Made by a program: the position numbers and the translations under genes
NCBI GenBank assembly: GCA_963824095.1
Contig: CAWGNS010000008.1
Location: 1,054,001-1,118,000, forward strand
Direction of reading: 5' to 3'
From: JBBDWJ01 sp963824095
Lineage (GTDB): Bacteria > Acidobacteriota > Terriglobia > Bryobacterales > UBA6623
Length of the DNA: 64,000 nt
Part shown: positions 55,554 to 64,000 of the stretch, in pieces
How the letters are laid out: each line of letters starts with the position of its first letter
Position numbering within the stretch: position 1 is the stretch's first letter
Notes under the pieces: model-generated
What the model saw: the letters and a program-made list of their open reading frames with translations, nothing else
Databases searched by the model: none
What the model was told of the DNA's origin: nothing

Positions 55554-56713
55554 CGGGCGACCAGCTCCTTGCGCCCTTGCAGGCGGGCGCGGCTCTCGGC
55601 GACCTCGTGGTAGACGTCGAGCGTCTGCCGGGCCGTCTCGCGCCAGTTGTAGAATGCGGCTCGCTGCAGGCTCTTACGTTCCATGCGGCGCGACAACTCG
55701 GGGTCGACCAGGATATCCCGCAGGGCGCGCGTCTGATCGCCGACGTTGTGCGGATCGAAGAACAGGCCGGCGCCGTCGACCACCTCGGGCAACGCCGTGG
55801 CGCTGGAGCAGACGATCGGCCGGCCGCAAGCCATTGCTTCCACCACCGGCAGGCCAAAACCCTCATAGAACGACGGGAACACGAACACTTCGGCGGCGTT
55901 ATAGAGGGCGGGCAGGAACTCGTCCTCGACAAAGCCGGGAATGACGATGCGGTCTTCGAGGCCCGAGCGGCGCACTTCGTCGAGAATCTTCGAGGCAAAC
56001 CAGGTGTGTTTCCCCGCCAGCACGAGCTGGTGAGGCAGTTGCGGATGGGAAGCCAGCAACTCCCGGAAGGCCCGGATCAGCCCGATCTGGTTCTTGCGCG
56101 GATGCAGGTCGCCGACATGCAGCAGGTAGGGACGGTCGATGCCAAATCGCTCCCGCACCATGCGCGCCGCCAGTTCGCGGTTCATCACCCGGAACGACTC
56201 CTGGGCCGCCAGTGGGGTCACCGCGATGACGTCGGGGTCGACGTGGAACACGCGCGCGATGTGCTGCCGCGAAAACTCGCTGATGGTGATGATCCGGGCG
56301 GCGCGTTTGAGCGTGTGGCGCGTCGAGATCTGCAACTGCAGGGCGCGCGGCGCCGGCAGAAACTCGGGATGCTCCATGAAGCTGACATCGTGGATCGTCA
56401 CCACGATGGGGACCGGGCAAAACAAGGGCGCGGTGTATTGCACGTGCACCAGGTCCGGCCGGTCCGAACGAAGCTTCGCGCTCAATTCCCCTCCCAGCCG
56501 CAGGAAGGGGTTCTTCGAGACCCAGCGCAGCTTCATCGAAGGAGGCAGCCAGGAGACCGCTTCGCGGCTGGCGATGTAGGTGATGAATTCCGCGTCGCTG
56601 TCGAGCCGTGGGAAGCGCCCGATCAGCGAGCGCACGTAGACTTCGTTGCCGGTTAAGCGCTGACCAATGGCGTGGGCGTCGACTGCTACACGCATGCTGT
56701 TGTGCTTCCTCAC
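55550..56713 (-). CDS. GT4-family glycosyltransferase
   Basis: A 387-aa enzyme of the two-Rossmann GT-B fold. VAVDAHAIGQRLTGNEVYV near the N-terminus and the C-terminal FPSFYEGFGLPVVEAMACGRPIV (EX7E motif) identify GT4. It transfers a sugar from an NDP-sugar to the growing glycan. The stop overlaps the DUF3108 start by 4 bases. It is preceded, 2 bases away, by another GT gene. An ATG six codons in (MRVAVD) is an alternative start. Confidence 0.92.
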   Translation of the reverse strand: MRKHNSMRVAVDAHAIGQRLTGNEVYVRSLIGRFPRLDSDAEFITYIASREAVSWLPPSMKLRWVSKNPFLRLGGELSAKLRSDRPDLVHVQYTAPLFCPVPIVVTIHDVSFMEHPEFLPAPRALQLQISTRHTLKRAARIITISEFSRQHIARVFHVDPDVIAVTPLAAQESFRVMNRELAARMVRERFGIDRPYLLHVGDLHPRKNQIGLIRAFRELLASHPQLPHQLVLAGKHTWFASKILDEVRRSGLEDRIVIPGFVEDEFLPALYNAAEVFVFPSFYEGFGLPVVEAMACGRPIVCSSATALPEVVDGAGLFFDPHNVGDQTRALRDILVDPELSRRMERKSLQRAAFYNWRETARQTLDVYHEVAESRARLQGRKELVAR

Positions 56714-56715
56714 CG

Positions 56716-57957
56716 CTAGATGGCCGCCACCATCGGGGACACCGAAAGCAACGAGTCAAAAGGAGCTTCTAATGTTTTCCAGGCCGCCGACCAGCAGAAC
56801 CCGGCTTCGAAGGTGGAGCGCCCGGCGCGGCCCAGACGTTCCCGCTGCGGAGTATCTGCAAGCAATTCAAGGACCGCCTCGGCCATCTGGCGGGGTCCCT
56901 GGACGATCCGGATGTTCTCGCCGTCACGCGCCGGCAGACCCTCCGCGCCGATGGGCGTCGAGACCACACAACGCCCCGCGGCCCAGGCCTCCAGAATCTT
57001 GATGCGGGTGCCGCTGCCGGCCAGCAGAGGCACCACGACCACTCTCGCGCGCGCCAGCTCCTCGATCGCATCGTCGACCGGTCCGGTAAACTCGACGCGC
57101 GGATCCTGGCCGATCATGCCGCGCACGCCGGCCTCGTTTTTGCCGATCAGGCGCCAGCGCAGGCGCGGGCTCGCGGCCTGCACCAGCGGCCAGACATCCT
57201 TGTAGAAATACCTGATGGCATTGACGTTAGGGTGATATTCGAGGTTCCCCGAGAAGGCCACGATCTCCTCCTCGTCCACGGCCGGAACTTCCCTCCAGGG
57301 AAGGGCGTTCGGGTAGACGGCCACCCGGGCGCGGGGGCAACGGTCGAGCACCCTTTGCCGATCGGCGTCCGAGGTCACCAGCACCAGATCGAATTCCGCC
57401 AGCAGACTGCGCTCCAGGCGGCGGGCAGTGTGCTGAAAAAAACCATGAAGAATGTTTTGAGGCCACGGCTCGGTCCGCGAGCAGCCCTCGTGTAAGACTG
57501 ACTCGACGTTGTGTAAATCCAACACAACATGGCGCGCCCGTGTGCGCAGCAGGTCGAGGTAGCGGGCGCACCAGAAATGTTCGACCACCGCCACCTCGTA
57601 GTCGCGGCCTTCGGTGGCCAGCTCCACGCGATGTAAACTCTGGCGCTGCGTGAAGCGGTCGTCGAGCGGCAGCTTGCCGCGAACCAGCCGTCCGGTGTTG
57701 CGGTAGATGCGCGAAACGGTCCCCTTGTCGTGGTGCGGCAGATAGATTGTCGTGATGTGATCGACCAATCCTTTGGGAAGGAACGGTTCGGGATTCGGCG
57801 AACCTTCTTCGACGTAGGTCAGCAAATGAACGCGGAAGCGCTGCGCCAGAAAACCCAACAGGCTTGCGGTGCGCAGGGGACCGCCTCCCGTCAAGGGGTA
57901 GGGAGGCTCCGGGGATAAAAAGACCGCTCGATCAGAAGCGGCGGATTGCTTCCACAT
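56716..57957 (-). CDS. GT4-family glycosyltransferase
   Basis: A 413-aa GT-B glycosyltransferase. PPYPLTGGGPLRTASLL is the acceptor-side N-terminal signature, LDLHNVESVLHEG matches the HNVE pattern, and PLLAGSGTRIKILEAWAAGRCVVST is the donor-binding EX7E-like part (Glu in KILEAW). It starts within the last bases of the next GT gene (overlap 57932-57957). Donor and acceptor cannot be read from sequence. Confidence 0.9.
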   Translation of the reverse strand: MWKQSAASDRAVFLSPEPPYPLTGGGPLRTASLLGFLAQRFRVHLLTYVEEGSPNPEPFLPKGLVDHITTIYLPHHDKGTVSRIYRNTGRLVRGKLPLDDRFTQRQSLHRVELATEGRDYEVAVVEHFWCARYLDLLRTRARHVVLDLHNVESVLHEGCSRTEPWPQNILHGFFQHTARRLERSLLAEFDLVLVTSDADRQRVLDRCPRARVAVYPNALPWREVPAVDEEEIVAFSGNLEYHPNVNAIRYFYKDVWPLVQAASPRLRWRLIGKNEAGVRGMIGQDPRVEFTGPVDDAIEELARARVVVVPLLAGSGTRIKILEAWAAGRCVVSTPIGAEGLPARDGENIRIVQGPRQMAEAVLELLADTPQRERLGRAGRSTFEAGFCWSAAWKTLEAPFDSLLSVSPMVAAI

Positions 57958-59026
57958 AGGCCTGGCGGGTCAACAAGGCGGTTGTACGCCAACTGAACTG
58001 CGAGGAACGCTGAATACCTTTGGCTCTGAGATCGGCTCGCAACCGAGAGTTGCTGGCTACCTCCACGACGGCTTGCGCCAACGATTGCGTGCTTGTCACG
58101 TCCACGTGCAGCGCAGCGGTTGCCGCCACCTCGCGGATCGCGGCATCTTGCGAGGTGACTACGGGAACTCCCATCTGCATCGCTTCGACGACGGGCAGGC
58201 CGAATCCCTCGTAAAGGCTAGGATAAACAAACGCAACAGCACCCGACAATAGGGTTTCCAACTCCCGGTCCGGCAAGGGTCCTAAGGCATGCAACCGATC
58301 CGGGCCGTACCTTTTTATTGTAGCCTCCCCGAAAGAGCCCACGCAGACCAGACGCAGATCGGGAAGCATTTTTTGGACACTTCCCCAGGCTTCGAGCAGC
58401 CGGGCAAGGTTTTTTCGGGGCTGTGGCGAGGCGAAAGCGACCAGGTAGGGCTGCGGTAGGCGGTTTTCGCGTAACCAGACGGTAACATCGGCGGCGGGAA
58501 CCGGGCGAAAGTCGTCGCGGGCGGCCAGCGGAGTGACCACGATTTTCGAGAGCGCAATGCCGAAATGGTGCGACAGTTCCTGCTTGACCGCCTGCGTCGG
58601 CGTCAGCAGCAGCGTCGCCAGACGCAGCAGACGGGGAGTCCGCGCACGAACGCGTTCCGAGCCAACGGCCTGCAACGGCGGTTGCTTCCACGGCGACAGG
58701 TCGTGGACCACCAGCACCGAGGGCCGCAGCGGAAGGTAAGGCACCGCGAAGTCAGCGCCGTGGAAGACGTCGATACGGTGGCGGGAAAGCGCCACCGGCA
58801 GCCCCAGGCTCCACCACTTGCCGCGGAAACGGTGCTGCTGGGGCGGCGGCGCTATTACATTCGCAAATTCGCGCAACTCCGCGGGGAGTTGCCAGGGCTG
58901 ATCGCTGAGCAGGAAGATCTCGTCGCTGGCAGACTGCCGCGCCAGCGCCCGCGTCAGTTCCACTACATAGCGCCGGATCCCTCCGGGGGCGCAGCTCAGC
59001 GGCGTGGCGTCGATCGCGATTCGCAA
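57932..59026 (-). CDS. GT4-family glycosyltransferase
   Basis: A 364-aa GT-B glycosyltransferase. N-terminal GGIRRYVVELTRALA, VFHGADFAVPY and VVHDLSPW, and C-terminal FVYPSLYEGFGLPVVEAMQMGVPVV with the EX7E glutamates, are typical. It resembles the GT4 gene at 55550. It is the most upstream of three consecutive GT genes with overlaps. A repeat-rich gap separates it from the nucleotidyltransferase gene. Confidence 0.92.
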   Translation of the reverse strand: MRIAIDATPLSCAPGGIRRYVVELTRALARQSASDEIFLLSDQPWQLPAELREFANVIAPPPQQHRFRGKWWSLGLPVALSRHRIDVFHGADFAVPYLPLRPSVLVVHDLSPWKQPPLQAVGSERVRARTPRLLRLATLLLTPTQAVKQELSHHFGIALSKIVVTPLAARDDFRPVPAADVTVWLRENRLPQPYLVAFASPQPRKNLARLLEAWGSVQKMLPDLRLVCVGSFGEATIKRYGPDRLHALGPLPDRELETLLSGAVAFVYPSLYEGFGLPVVEAMQMGVPVVTSQDAAIREVAATAALHVDVTSTQSLAQAVVEVASNSRLRADLRAKGIQRSSQFSWRTTALLTRQAYVEAIRRF

Positions 59027-59095
59027 GGGAATTTACCGGGGTTTGGGTGGCGGCGCGGTGTGGAACGCCGGGAAGAATGCCGGCCCGGAGCCCGG

Positions 59096-59120
59096 CGCCG
59101 CCGGCCGGAGGCCCGCGCCA
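59096..59120. repeat. GC-rich intergenic repeat, family F copy 2 (inverted)
   Basis: The reverse complement is identical to all 25 bases of 11141-11165. Its left flank (GGAACGCCGGGAAGAATGCC) is also partly shared with the region before 63366. Confidence 0.85.
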
Positions 59121-59208
59121 CGGTGGGCGGCCCAGCTTCTTTCGCGTTGGACCGGCAACGTTGGCGAAACCGGCCTCCGGAGGGCGCGTGGTCCCGTCTC
59201 GTCGCGCT

Positions 59209-59976
59209 TCAATCCCCGCTGGGGGTGACCGTCGAGCGCCTTCCCATATCGACCTTGTTGGCGCCTGTCTCGGCTACCAGGTTGCTGGCCCGGCGCAGCG
59301 AGTCGATGGTGCCGGCGTCGGTCCACCAGCCTTCCAGAATGCTGAAGGTCATCGTGCCGTCTTCGATGTAGAGGTTGTTGACGTCGGTGATTTCCAGCTC
59401 GCCCCGTCCCGAAGGCCGCAAGGTTTTGATCTTGTTGAACACCGTCGCGTCATACATGTAAATTCCCGTGACGGCATAGTTGGATTTGGGGTTCTGCGGC
59501 TTTTCTTCGATACGGGCGATATGGTCGCCGTCGATCACCGCCACGCCGAAGCGCTCGGCGTCGGGGACCGCTTTCAGCAGGATTCGCGCGCCGCGCTGCT
59601 GGGCCCGAAAATCCTCCACCGCCTCGATGATATTTCCTTCGATGATGTTGTCGCCTAGCATCACGCAGACGGCGTGGCCTTCGGCGAAGTGCTCGGCGAG
59701 GCTAAGCGCCTCGGCGATGCCGCCCTCGCCTTCCTGGTAGGTGTAGTTGATGTGCTTGAGCCCGAATTCCTTGCCGTTGCCGAGCAGCCGCAGGAAATCG
59801 CCGGCGTAGCGGCCGCCGGTGACGATGAGTATATCCGTGATCCCGGCATAGACCAGGGTCTCGATTGGATAGTAGATCATCGGTTTGTCGTAGACCGGTA
59901 ACAGGTGCTTGTTGGTAATGCGGGTCAACGGATCAAGACGGGTACCCAAACCACCCGCTAAGACGACACCTTTCAA
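59209..59976 (-). CDS. Sugar-1-phosphate nucleotidyltransferase (RmlA-like)
   Basis: A 255-aa enzyme making an NDP-sugar, probably dTDP-glucose, for the polysaccharide cluster. VLAGGLGTRLDPLT (5-18) is the nucleotide loop, followed by YDKPMIYYP, MLGDNIIEG (Asp metal ligand), IEEKPQNPKSNYAVTGIYMYD and WWTDAGTIDSL. This is the short RmlA/Cps2L kind without the C-terminal hexapeptide. The start is TTG 59976, preceded by GGGGGTG. RmlB, C and D are not in this window. Confidence 0.9.
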   Translation of the reverse strand: MKGVVLAGGLGTRLDPLTRITNKHLLPVYDKPMIYYPIETLVYAGITDILIVTGGRYAGDFLRLLGNGKEFGLKHINYTYQEGEGGIAEALSLAEHFAEGHAVCVMLGDNIIEGNIIEAVEDFRAQQRGARILLKAVPDAERFGVAVIDGDHIARIEEKPQNPKSNYAVTGIYMYDATVFNKIKTLRPSGRGELEITDVNNLYIEDGTMTFSILEGWWTDAGTIDSLRRASNLVAETGANKVDMGRRSTVTPSGD

Positions 59977-60395
59977 TTCGCACCCCCTGGCGATGAAGCG
60001 GCGGACTGAGCCATCCAAACACGCCGTTTGCACGGGACGTTCCGTTCGGCAACTTCATGCGACCCTGGCCGCTGCCTCGAGGCGGCAAGGACAGTCCCGG
60101 CGAAAAGGAACCGCGAAACGAGCGGGAAGCGCTCCAAAACCACTTTCGTCGATTCTGTAGTATATCCCAGGCGCGGCCTGGCGGCCCTTGCAGCCGTGCT
60201 GAACAGGCTTTGCAGCAGGAGCGAACCGCACGTTGTGGCGCGGGCTTCCGGCCGGCGGCGGCGACCTGGGGTCGACGTTCCTGAAACAAAAATTGGCGCC
60301 AGAAAACGCGCAGCAGACTTGACCAAACGATAAGGATCCACCCGGGAACCCAGGCATCGGCCGGCCCGCGCGACCGTTTGCCCCCGCCGCCGCTC
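59977..60395. other. Intergenic region with repeat
   Basis: About 420 bases between RmlA-like and LolC/E-type genes. It holds the family F repeat at 60236-60260 and GC-rich small inverted repeats (CGCGGCCTGGCGG). No gene is supported. Confidence 0.6.
60236..60260. repeat. GC-rich intergenic repeat, family F copy 3
   Basis: It differs from 11141-11165 by one base in 25 (T for C at position 11). Confidence 0.85.
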
Positions 60396-61625
60396 TCACT
60401 CGTAGCGCAGCACCTCGACCGGAACAACCCGGCTGGCCGCGTTCGAGGGGTAGATCGTGATGAGGTAGCTGATCACCATGGCGGCGATCGCCACCGCGAA
60501 GCCATCCCACACGCGCGGGGCGAAGGGCACGTAGCTGAGCCCGTACACGGAAGCTTCGAGAGGAATCAGGCGATAGTGGTTGCAAAGCCAGCACAGCGCG
60601 TGCCCAAAAACCAGCCCCACCGTGGTCCCCGTGGCGCCGATCAGCAGCCCCTGCCACATGAAGATCTTGCGCACCTGCGCCCGCCGCGCGCCCATCGAAA
60701 TCAGGATGGCGATGTCCTTGTTCTTCTCCATCACCATCATCACCAGCGCGATCAGAATGTTGAGCGCCGCCACCAGCATGATCAGGCCGATGATGACCGC
60801 CGTCACCAGCTTTTCCAGTTGCAGGGCGTTGAACAGCGGCTGGTTGCGCTCGGTGTAGCTCATCGCGGTGAGCTCGGGGCCGGCCAGCTTCCGCAGTTTC
60901 GCCGCAATCTCGTCGGCCCGATCGATGTCGTCGAGGCGAAATTCGATGAGGTTGATGACGTCGCCCAGCGAAAGCGCCTGCTGCGCCGATTTGAGATCGA
61001 CAAAGGCCCAACCGTCGTCGTATTCATACACGCCGCTGTGAAAGATTCCGGTTACCTGAAAGCGTTTCTCGCCGGTGATGGGGCCCATCGGCGTCATCTC
61101 TCCCTGGGGATTGATGACCTTGACGACGGAGTTCAGGCGGGCGCCGATTTCCTGCGCCAGCCGGTCGCCCAGAATGATGCCGGGCAGTCCTTCGGAGGGC
61201 CGCAGCCCTTCCATCGAGCCTTCTTTCAAGTGGTTCAGCAGGTCCGAGACCCGCTCTTCGGCCTCGGGCTCGATCCCTTTGAGGACGGCTCCCTTGCCGT
61301 TGATGGCGCCCGAGATCAGCACCTGCGAATAGAGCGCCGGCGCGATCGCCTTGACGTGTTCCATCTTGCCGTAGCGCTCGATGTAGGACTCCCAGTCCTC
61401 GATCCCGAAACCGCGGTCCTTTTCGAGCAGGTAAACGTGCGAGGTGGCGCCGAGCAGTTGATTGCGCATCTCCTGCTGCACGCCGTTGTTGATGGCCATG
61501 GCGACGATCAGCGCCATCACGCCGGTGGCGACGCCGACTACCGAGATCGCCGACACCGCGGACACGAAGCGGTGCTTGCGCTTGGCGCGCAGGTAGCGCC
61601 GGGCGACAAAGATTTCAAACGCCAT
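60396..61625 (-). CDS. LolC/LolE-type ABC transporter permease
   Basis: A 409-aa permease of the lipoprotein-release kind, with an N-terminal helix after FEIFVARRYLRAKRK, a periplasmic domain (about 50-260) and three C-terminal helices with VMMVMEKNKDIAILISMGAR, the FtsX/LolE motif. It works with a LolD ATPase; none is next to it, but a LolD-type ATPase is at 5789. The ATG at 61625 overlaps the lysS stop by 11 bases, so the two are co-transcribed. Confidence 0.9.
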   Translation of the reverse strand: MAFEIFVARRYLRAKRKHRFVSAVSAISVVGVATGVMALIVAMAINNGVQQEMRNQLLGATSHVYLLEKDRGFGIEDWESYIERYGKMEHVKAIAPALYSQVLISGAINGKGAVLKGIEPEAEERVSDLLNHLKEGSMEGLRPSEGLPGIILGDRLAQEIGARLNSVVKVINPQGEMTPMGPITGEKRFQVTGIFHSGVYEYDDGWAFVDLKSAQQALSLGDVINLIEFRLDDIDRADEIAAKLRKLAGPELTAMSYTERNQPLFNALQLEKLVTAVIIGLIMLVAALNILIALVMMVMEKNKDIAILISMGARRAQVRKIFMWQGLLIGATGTTVGLVFGHALCWLCNHYRLIPLEASVYGLSYVPFAPRVWDGFAVAIAAMVISYLITIYPSNAASRVVPVEVLRYE

Positions 61626-63249
61626 GCTCGTTTTCGAGGGAAGCCAGCCGCCGCGCAATGCCCAGTTCGCCCTCGGGGCGCAACAGCGGGAACAGAATCA
61701 CGTCTCGGATGGAGCGCGAGTTGGTGAGCACCATCGTCAGCCGGTCGATGCCGATGCCTTCGCCGGCGGTCGGCGGCATGCCGTAGCACAGCGCTCGAAT
61801 ATAGTCTTCGTCCATCAGGTGGGCTTCGCCGTCGCCCGCCCCGCGGCGCTCGACCTGGGCCAGAAAGCGGCGCCGCTGCTCCTGCGGGTCGTTCAACTCC
61901 GAGTAGGCGTTGGCGACTTCCATTCCCGCCACGTAGATCTCGAAGCGCTCGACCCAGTTGGGGTCGCCGGGCTTGTTCTTGGAAAGCGGCGAAGCCTCGA
62001 CGGGATAGTCGTAGACCAGCGTGGGCTGGATCAGTTGCGATTCGCAGGCCTGCTCGAAAATCGCCAGCAGCGCCGCGCCCACCGACGAGCCCGCGGGCAG
62101 CGCGATCGGGGACGGGCCGCCTTCGTCGGAGGCTCCCTCGGCAGGCTCTGTCGCGGTTCCGATGGCGGCGGTTCTGACTGCCGCGATCCGGGCGTTGTAG
62201 GCCGCCACCAGGTCTTGCACGCGCTGCAGGTCGTCGAGATCCGCCGCCGCCGGCCGCGTTTCGGCGTCGGGCCAGTATTCGACGATGGCCTCTTTCATGG
62301 TGACTTGCCGCAGCTTCCCGAAATCAATCTTGTGGCCGCAGTATTCGACTTCAGTGTTGCCGTCGTGGACCGCCGCCGCGACGTCGCGCAGCAGCTCGCC
62401 GCTCAGCGCCATGAGGTCCTTGTAATCGCTGTAGGCCTGGTAGAACTCCAGCATCGTGAACTCGGGGTTGTGATGCGTCGAGACCCCTTCGTTGCGGAAA
62501 TTGCGGTTGATCTCGTAGACCCGCTCCAGCCCGCCGACGATCAGGCGCTTGAGGTAGAGCTCGGGCGCGATGCGCAGGAATAGATCAACGTCGAGTGCGT
62601 TGTGATGCGTCTGAAAGGGCCGCGCCAGGGCGCCGCCGTGAATCGGCTGCATCATCGGCGTCTCGACCTCGATGTAGCCCCTTTTTTCCAGGGATTGCCG
62701 CAGCGCCGAGATCACCTTGTTGCGCAGGATGAAGACGCGGCGCACCTCGGGGTTGACGATCAGGTCGAGGTAGCGCTGCCGGTAGCGAATTTCGACGTCC
62801 TGCAAGCCGTGCCATTTTTCGGGCATCGGCAGGATCGCTTTCGACAGGAATTCGAGCTTTTCGGCGCGGACCGTCAGCTCGTTGGTCTTGGTGCGGAATA
62901 GGTAGCCTTCGACGCCGATCACGTCACCGGCGTCGAGCGACTTGTAGAGCGCGAACGAAGACTCGGGAACCTCGTCCTTACGCACGTACACCTGCAAGCG
63001 CTCGCCGCCCTGCGCGATGTGGCAAAAGCCGGCCTTGCCCTGCCGCCGGATGGTCATCAGCCGCCCGCAGACGCGTACGGCGACCTTGTTGCTCTCCAGC
63101 TCCTCGCCGCTGATCTCGTGGTAGTCGGCGACGATGCGGCCGAGCGTGTGGGTGTAGTCGAATTTGCGCGGATAAGCCGCAAAACCCAGCTCCTCGATCT
63201 CGTGAATCTTGCGGTAGCGCTGCTCGAAAAGTTGATCTTCCAGCGACAA
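61615..63249 (-). CDS. lysS: Lysyl-tRNA synthetase, class II
   Basis: LysS charges tRNA-Lys. The 544-aa chain has the OB-fold anticodon domain (about 55-150), class II motif 1 near RYLDLI, motif 2 RNEGVSTHHNPEFTMLEFY and motif 3 GEGIGIDRLTMVLT. Residues about 354-388 are an Ala/Thr/Gly/Pro-rich insertion not found in typical LysS. Start is TTG 63249; GGAG lies 8 bases upstream, and TATAAT is at 63282-63287 (minus). Confidence 0.96.
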   Translation of the reverse strand: MSLEDQLFEQRYRKIHEIEELGFAAYPRKFDYTHTLGRIVADYHEISGEELESNKVAVRVCGRLMTIRRQGKAGFCHIAQGGERLQVYVRKDEVPESSFALYKSLDAGDVIGVEGYLFRTKTNELTVRAEKLEFLSKAILPMPEKWHGLQDVEIRYRQRYLDLIVNPEVRRVFILRNKVISALRQSLEKRGYIEVETPMMQPIHGGALARPFQTHHNALDVDLFLRIAPELYLKRLIVGGLERVYEINRNFRNEGVSTHHNPEFTMLEFYQAYSDYKDLMALSGELLRDVAAAVHDGNTEVEYCGHKIDFGKLRQVTMKEAIVEYWPDAETRPAAADLDDLQRVQDLVAAYNARIAAVRTAAIGTATEPAEGASDEGGPSPIALPAGSSVGAALLAIFEQACESQLIQPTLVYDYPVEASPLSKNKPGDPNWVERFEIYVAGMEVANAYSELNDPQEQRRRFLAQVERRGAGDGEAHLMDEDYIRALCYGMPPTAGEGIGIDRLTMVLTNSRSIRDVILFPLLRPEGELGIARRLASLENEHGV

Positions 63250-63281
63250 ACAGGTAACTCCTGGGGAACAGACAGTCCTTC

Positions 63282-63287
63282 ATTATA
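63282..63287 (-). promoter_or_regulatory. Candidate -10 box of lysS
   Basis: The minus strand reads TATAAT, about 33 bases before the TTG start, an ideal -10. No clear -35 precedes it. Confidence 0.4.
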
Positions 63288-63365
63288 GAGTGGGACCCGC
63301 CGATTAGAGGGTTGGGAGGCGGCCGGGCGGGCGTGGCGGAGCGCGGAACGCCGGCGGGATGCCGG

Positions 63366-63390
63366 CGCCGCCGGCCGCGGGTCCGCGCCA
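63366..63390. repeat. GC-rich intergenic repeat, family F copy 4 (inverted, diverged)
   Basis: The element matches 59096-59120 with three differences. The preceding bases GGAACGCCGGCGGGATGCCG echo those before 59096. Confidence 0.7.
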
Positions 63391-63454
63391 CCAACGCGGG
63401 CGGGCGCTTCATGCTAGTCTGACGATTCACACCGTCTTACGGAGGAAAGAAGTT

Positions 63455-64000
63455 CTGTCGGATCACGCTTTGCAAGTCATCCCCCTGGGGGGCCTGGGCG
63501 AGTTTGGGATGAACATGCTCGCCCTGCGCTCGGGCGACGACATCCTGGTCATCGACGCCGGAGTGCTGTTCCCGGGCGCGGAACTGCTGGGGGTCGATGT
63601 CGTCGTCCCCGACGTCAGCTATCTGCTCGACAACCGCGAGCACGTGCGCGGGCTGGTTGTAACGCACTGCCATGAAGACCACATGGGGGCGGTGCCTTAC
63701 GTGTTGTCTCAGATCAACATCCCGATCTATACCGCCGGCTTCACGCAGGCTATGATCGGGCGGCGTCTGCAGGAATACGACCTCAAGGAGCCGCCGGTCA
63801 TTCACGAGGTGAAGCCCAAAGACCGCGTCAAGCTGGGCTGCTTCACCGTCGAGTTCATCCACGTTACTCACAGCACGGTCGACACGCTGGCGCTGGCGAT
63901 CGATACCCCGGCCGGGGTGGTCATCCATACTTCGGATTTCAAGATCGACCCCACGCCGGTGGACAGCAAACTGTTCGACCTGCACACCTTCGCCGACTAC
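63455..64000 (+). CDS. rnj: Ribonuclease J, partial (C-terminus outside window)
   Basis: RNase J is an mRNA-degrading 5' exonuclease and endonuclease of the metallo-beta-lactamase fold. The visible 182 residues have VIPLGGLGEFGMNM, the zinc motif THCHEDHMG (His71, His73, Asp75, His76), VTHSTVDTLALAIDT and HTSDFKID. No ATG, GTG or TTG fits the N-terminus: CTG 63455 gives the family-like start MSDHALQVIPLGG. GGAGG at 63441-63445 lies 9 bases before. It is cut by the window end. Confidence 0.88.
   Translation, partial: MSDHALQVIPLGGLGEFGMNMLALRSGDDILVIDAGVLFPGAELLGVDVVVPDVSYLLDNREHVRGLVVTHCHEDHMGAVPYVLSQINIPIYTAGFTQAMIGRRLQEYDLKEPPVIHEVKPKDRVKLGCFTVEFIHVTHSTVDTLALAIDTPAGVVIHTSDFKIDPTPVDSKLFDLHTFADY

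Overview
This window is high-GC, gene-dense bacterial chromosome with no plasmid, phage or transposase genes. The gene mix suggests an Acidobacteriota genome, probably near Bryobacterales/Solibacter. That mix is a LolC/E-type permease overlapping lysS, several Gfo/Idh/MocA oxidoreductases, large secreted PHP/CehA-type metallohydrolases, a short uncharacterised DNA-binding-like protein, TTG and GTG starts, and many palindromic repeats between genes. The assignment is inference from content; no rRNA or marker tree is available here. No rRNA, tRNA or CRISPR array was found.

Layout. 1-4.5 kb: a truncated membrane protein, folD, a YggX-like iron protein, a queuosine-precursor transporter and an acyl-CoA carboxylase beta subunit. 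4.6-10.3 kb: a HupE/UreJ-like membrane protein, then a three-gene LolD-type ATPase / FtsX permease / AttH-like lipocalin module. 10.4-17.4 kb: lexA, a Tat-exported Gfo/Idh oxidoreductase, a class V aminotransferase, a frameshifted ketopantoate-reductase-like gene, a second Gfo/Idh enzyme and a nucleoside-hydrolase-like protein. 17.6-20 kb: three overlapping minus-strand genes for a TPR protein and two secreted helical proteins. 20.2-31.2 kb: uvrA, a large secreted PHP-type protein, an ACP plus ketoacyl synthase pair, a polysaccharide deacetylase, a small conserved-looking protein, a His-rich Ni/Co exporter and a third Gfo/Idh protein. 31.6-35.4 kb: a CehA/McbA-type metallohydrolase and a GAF-SpoIIE phosphatase. 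35.4-36.3 kb: a long gap without a convincing gene. 36.3-49.97 kb: housekeeping genes (grpE, dnaJ, citrate synthase) and single genes: an SDR, a sugar-binding lipoprotein, a VTT protein with a GNAT enzyme, a divergent dihydropteroate synthase, an RRM protein, an amino-acid permease, an M24 peptidase and a DUF167 protein.

50-60 kb is the main functional island: a surface-polysaccharide cluster, all on the minus strand. It holds a nucleotidyltransferase (RmlA-like), four glycosyltransferases (one fused to a methyltransferase), a DUF3108 protein, and an ABC exporter pair (Wzm/Wzt type). Both exporter subunits appear to carry a beta-sandwich-like domain. Most junctions overlap by a few bases. Their likely shared job is to build, cap and export an O-antigen or capsule-like glycan. 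The window ends with a LolC/E-type permease overlapping lysS, and the start of RNase J with a probable CTG start.

Intergenic spaces are rich in short inverted repeats of several families. Some are identical across tens of kilobases, and some are arranged in inverted pairs. These repeats, the gap near 36 kb with a candidate structured RNA, and the fused exporter and glycosyltransferase genes are the most interesting features.
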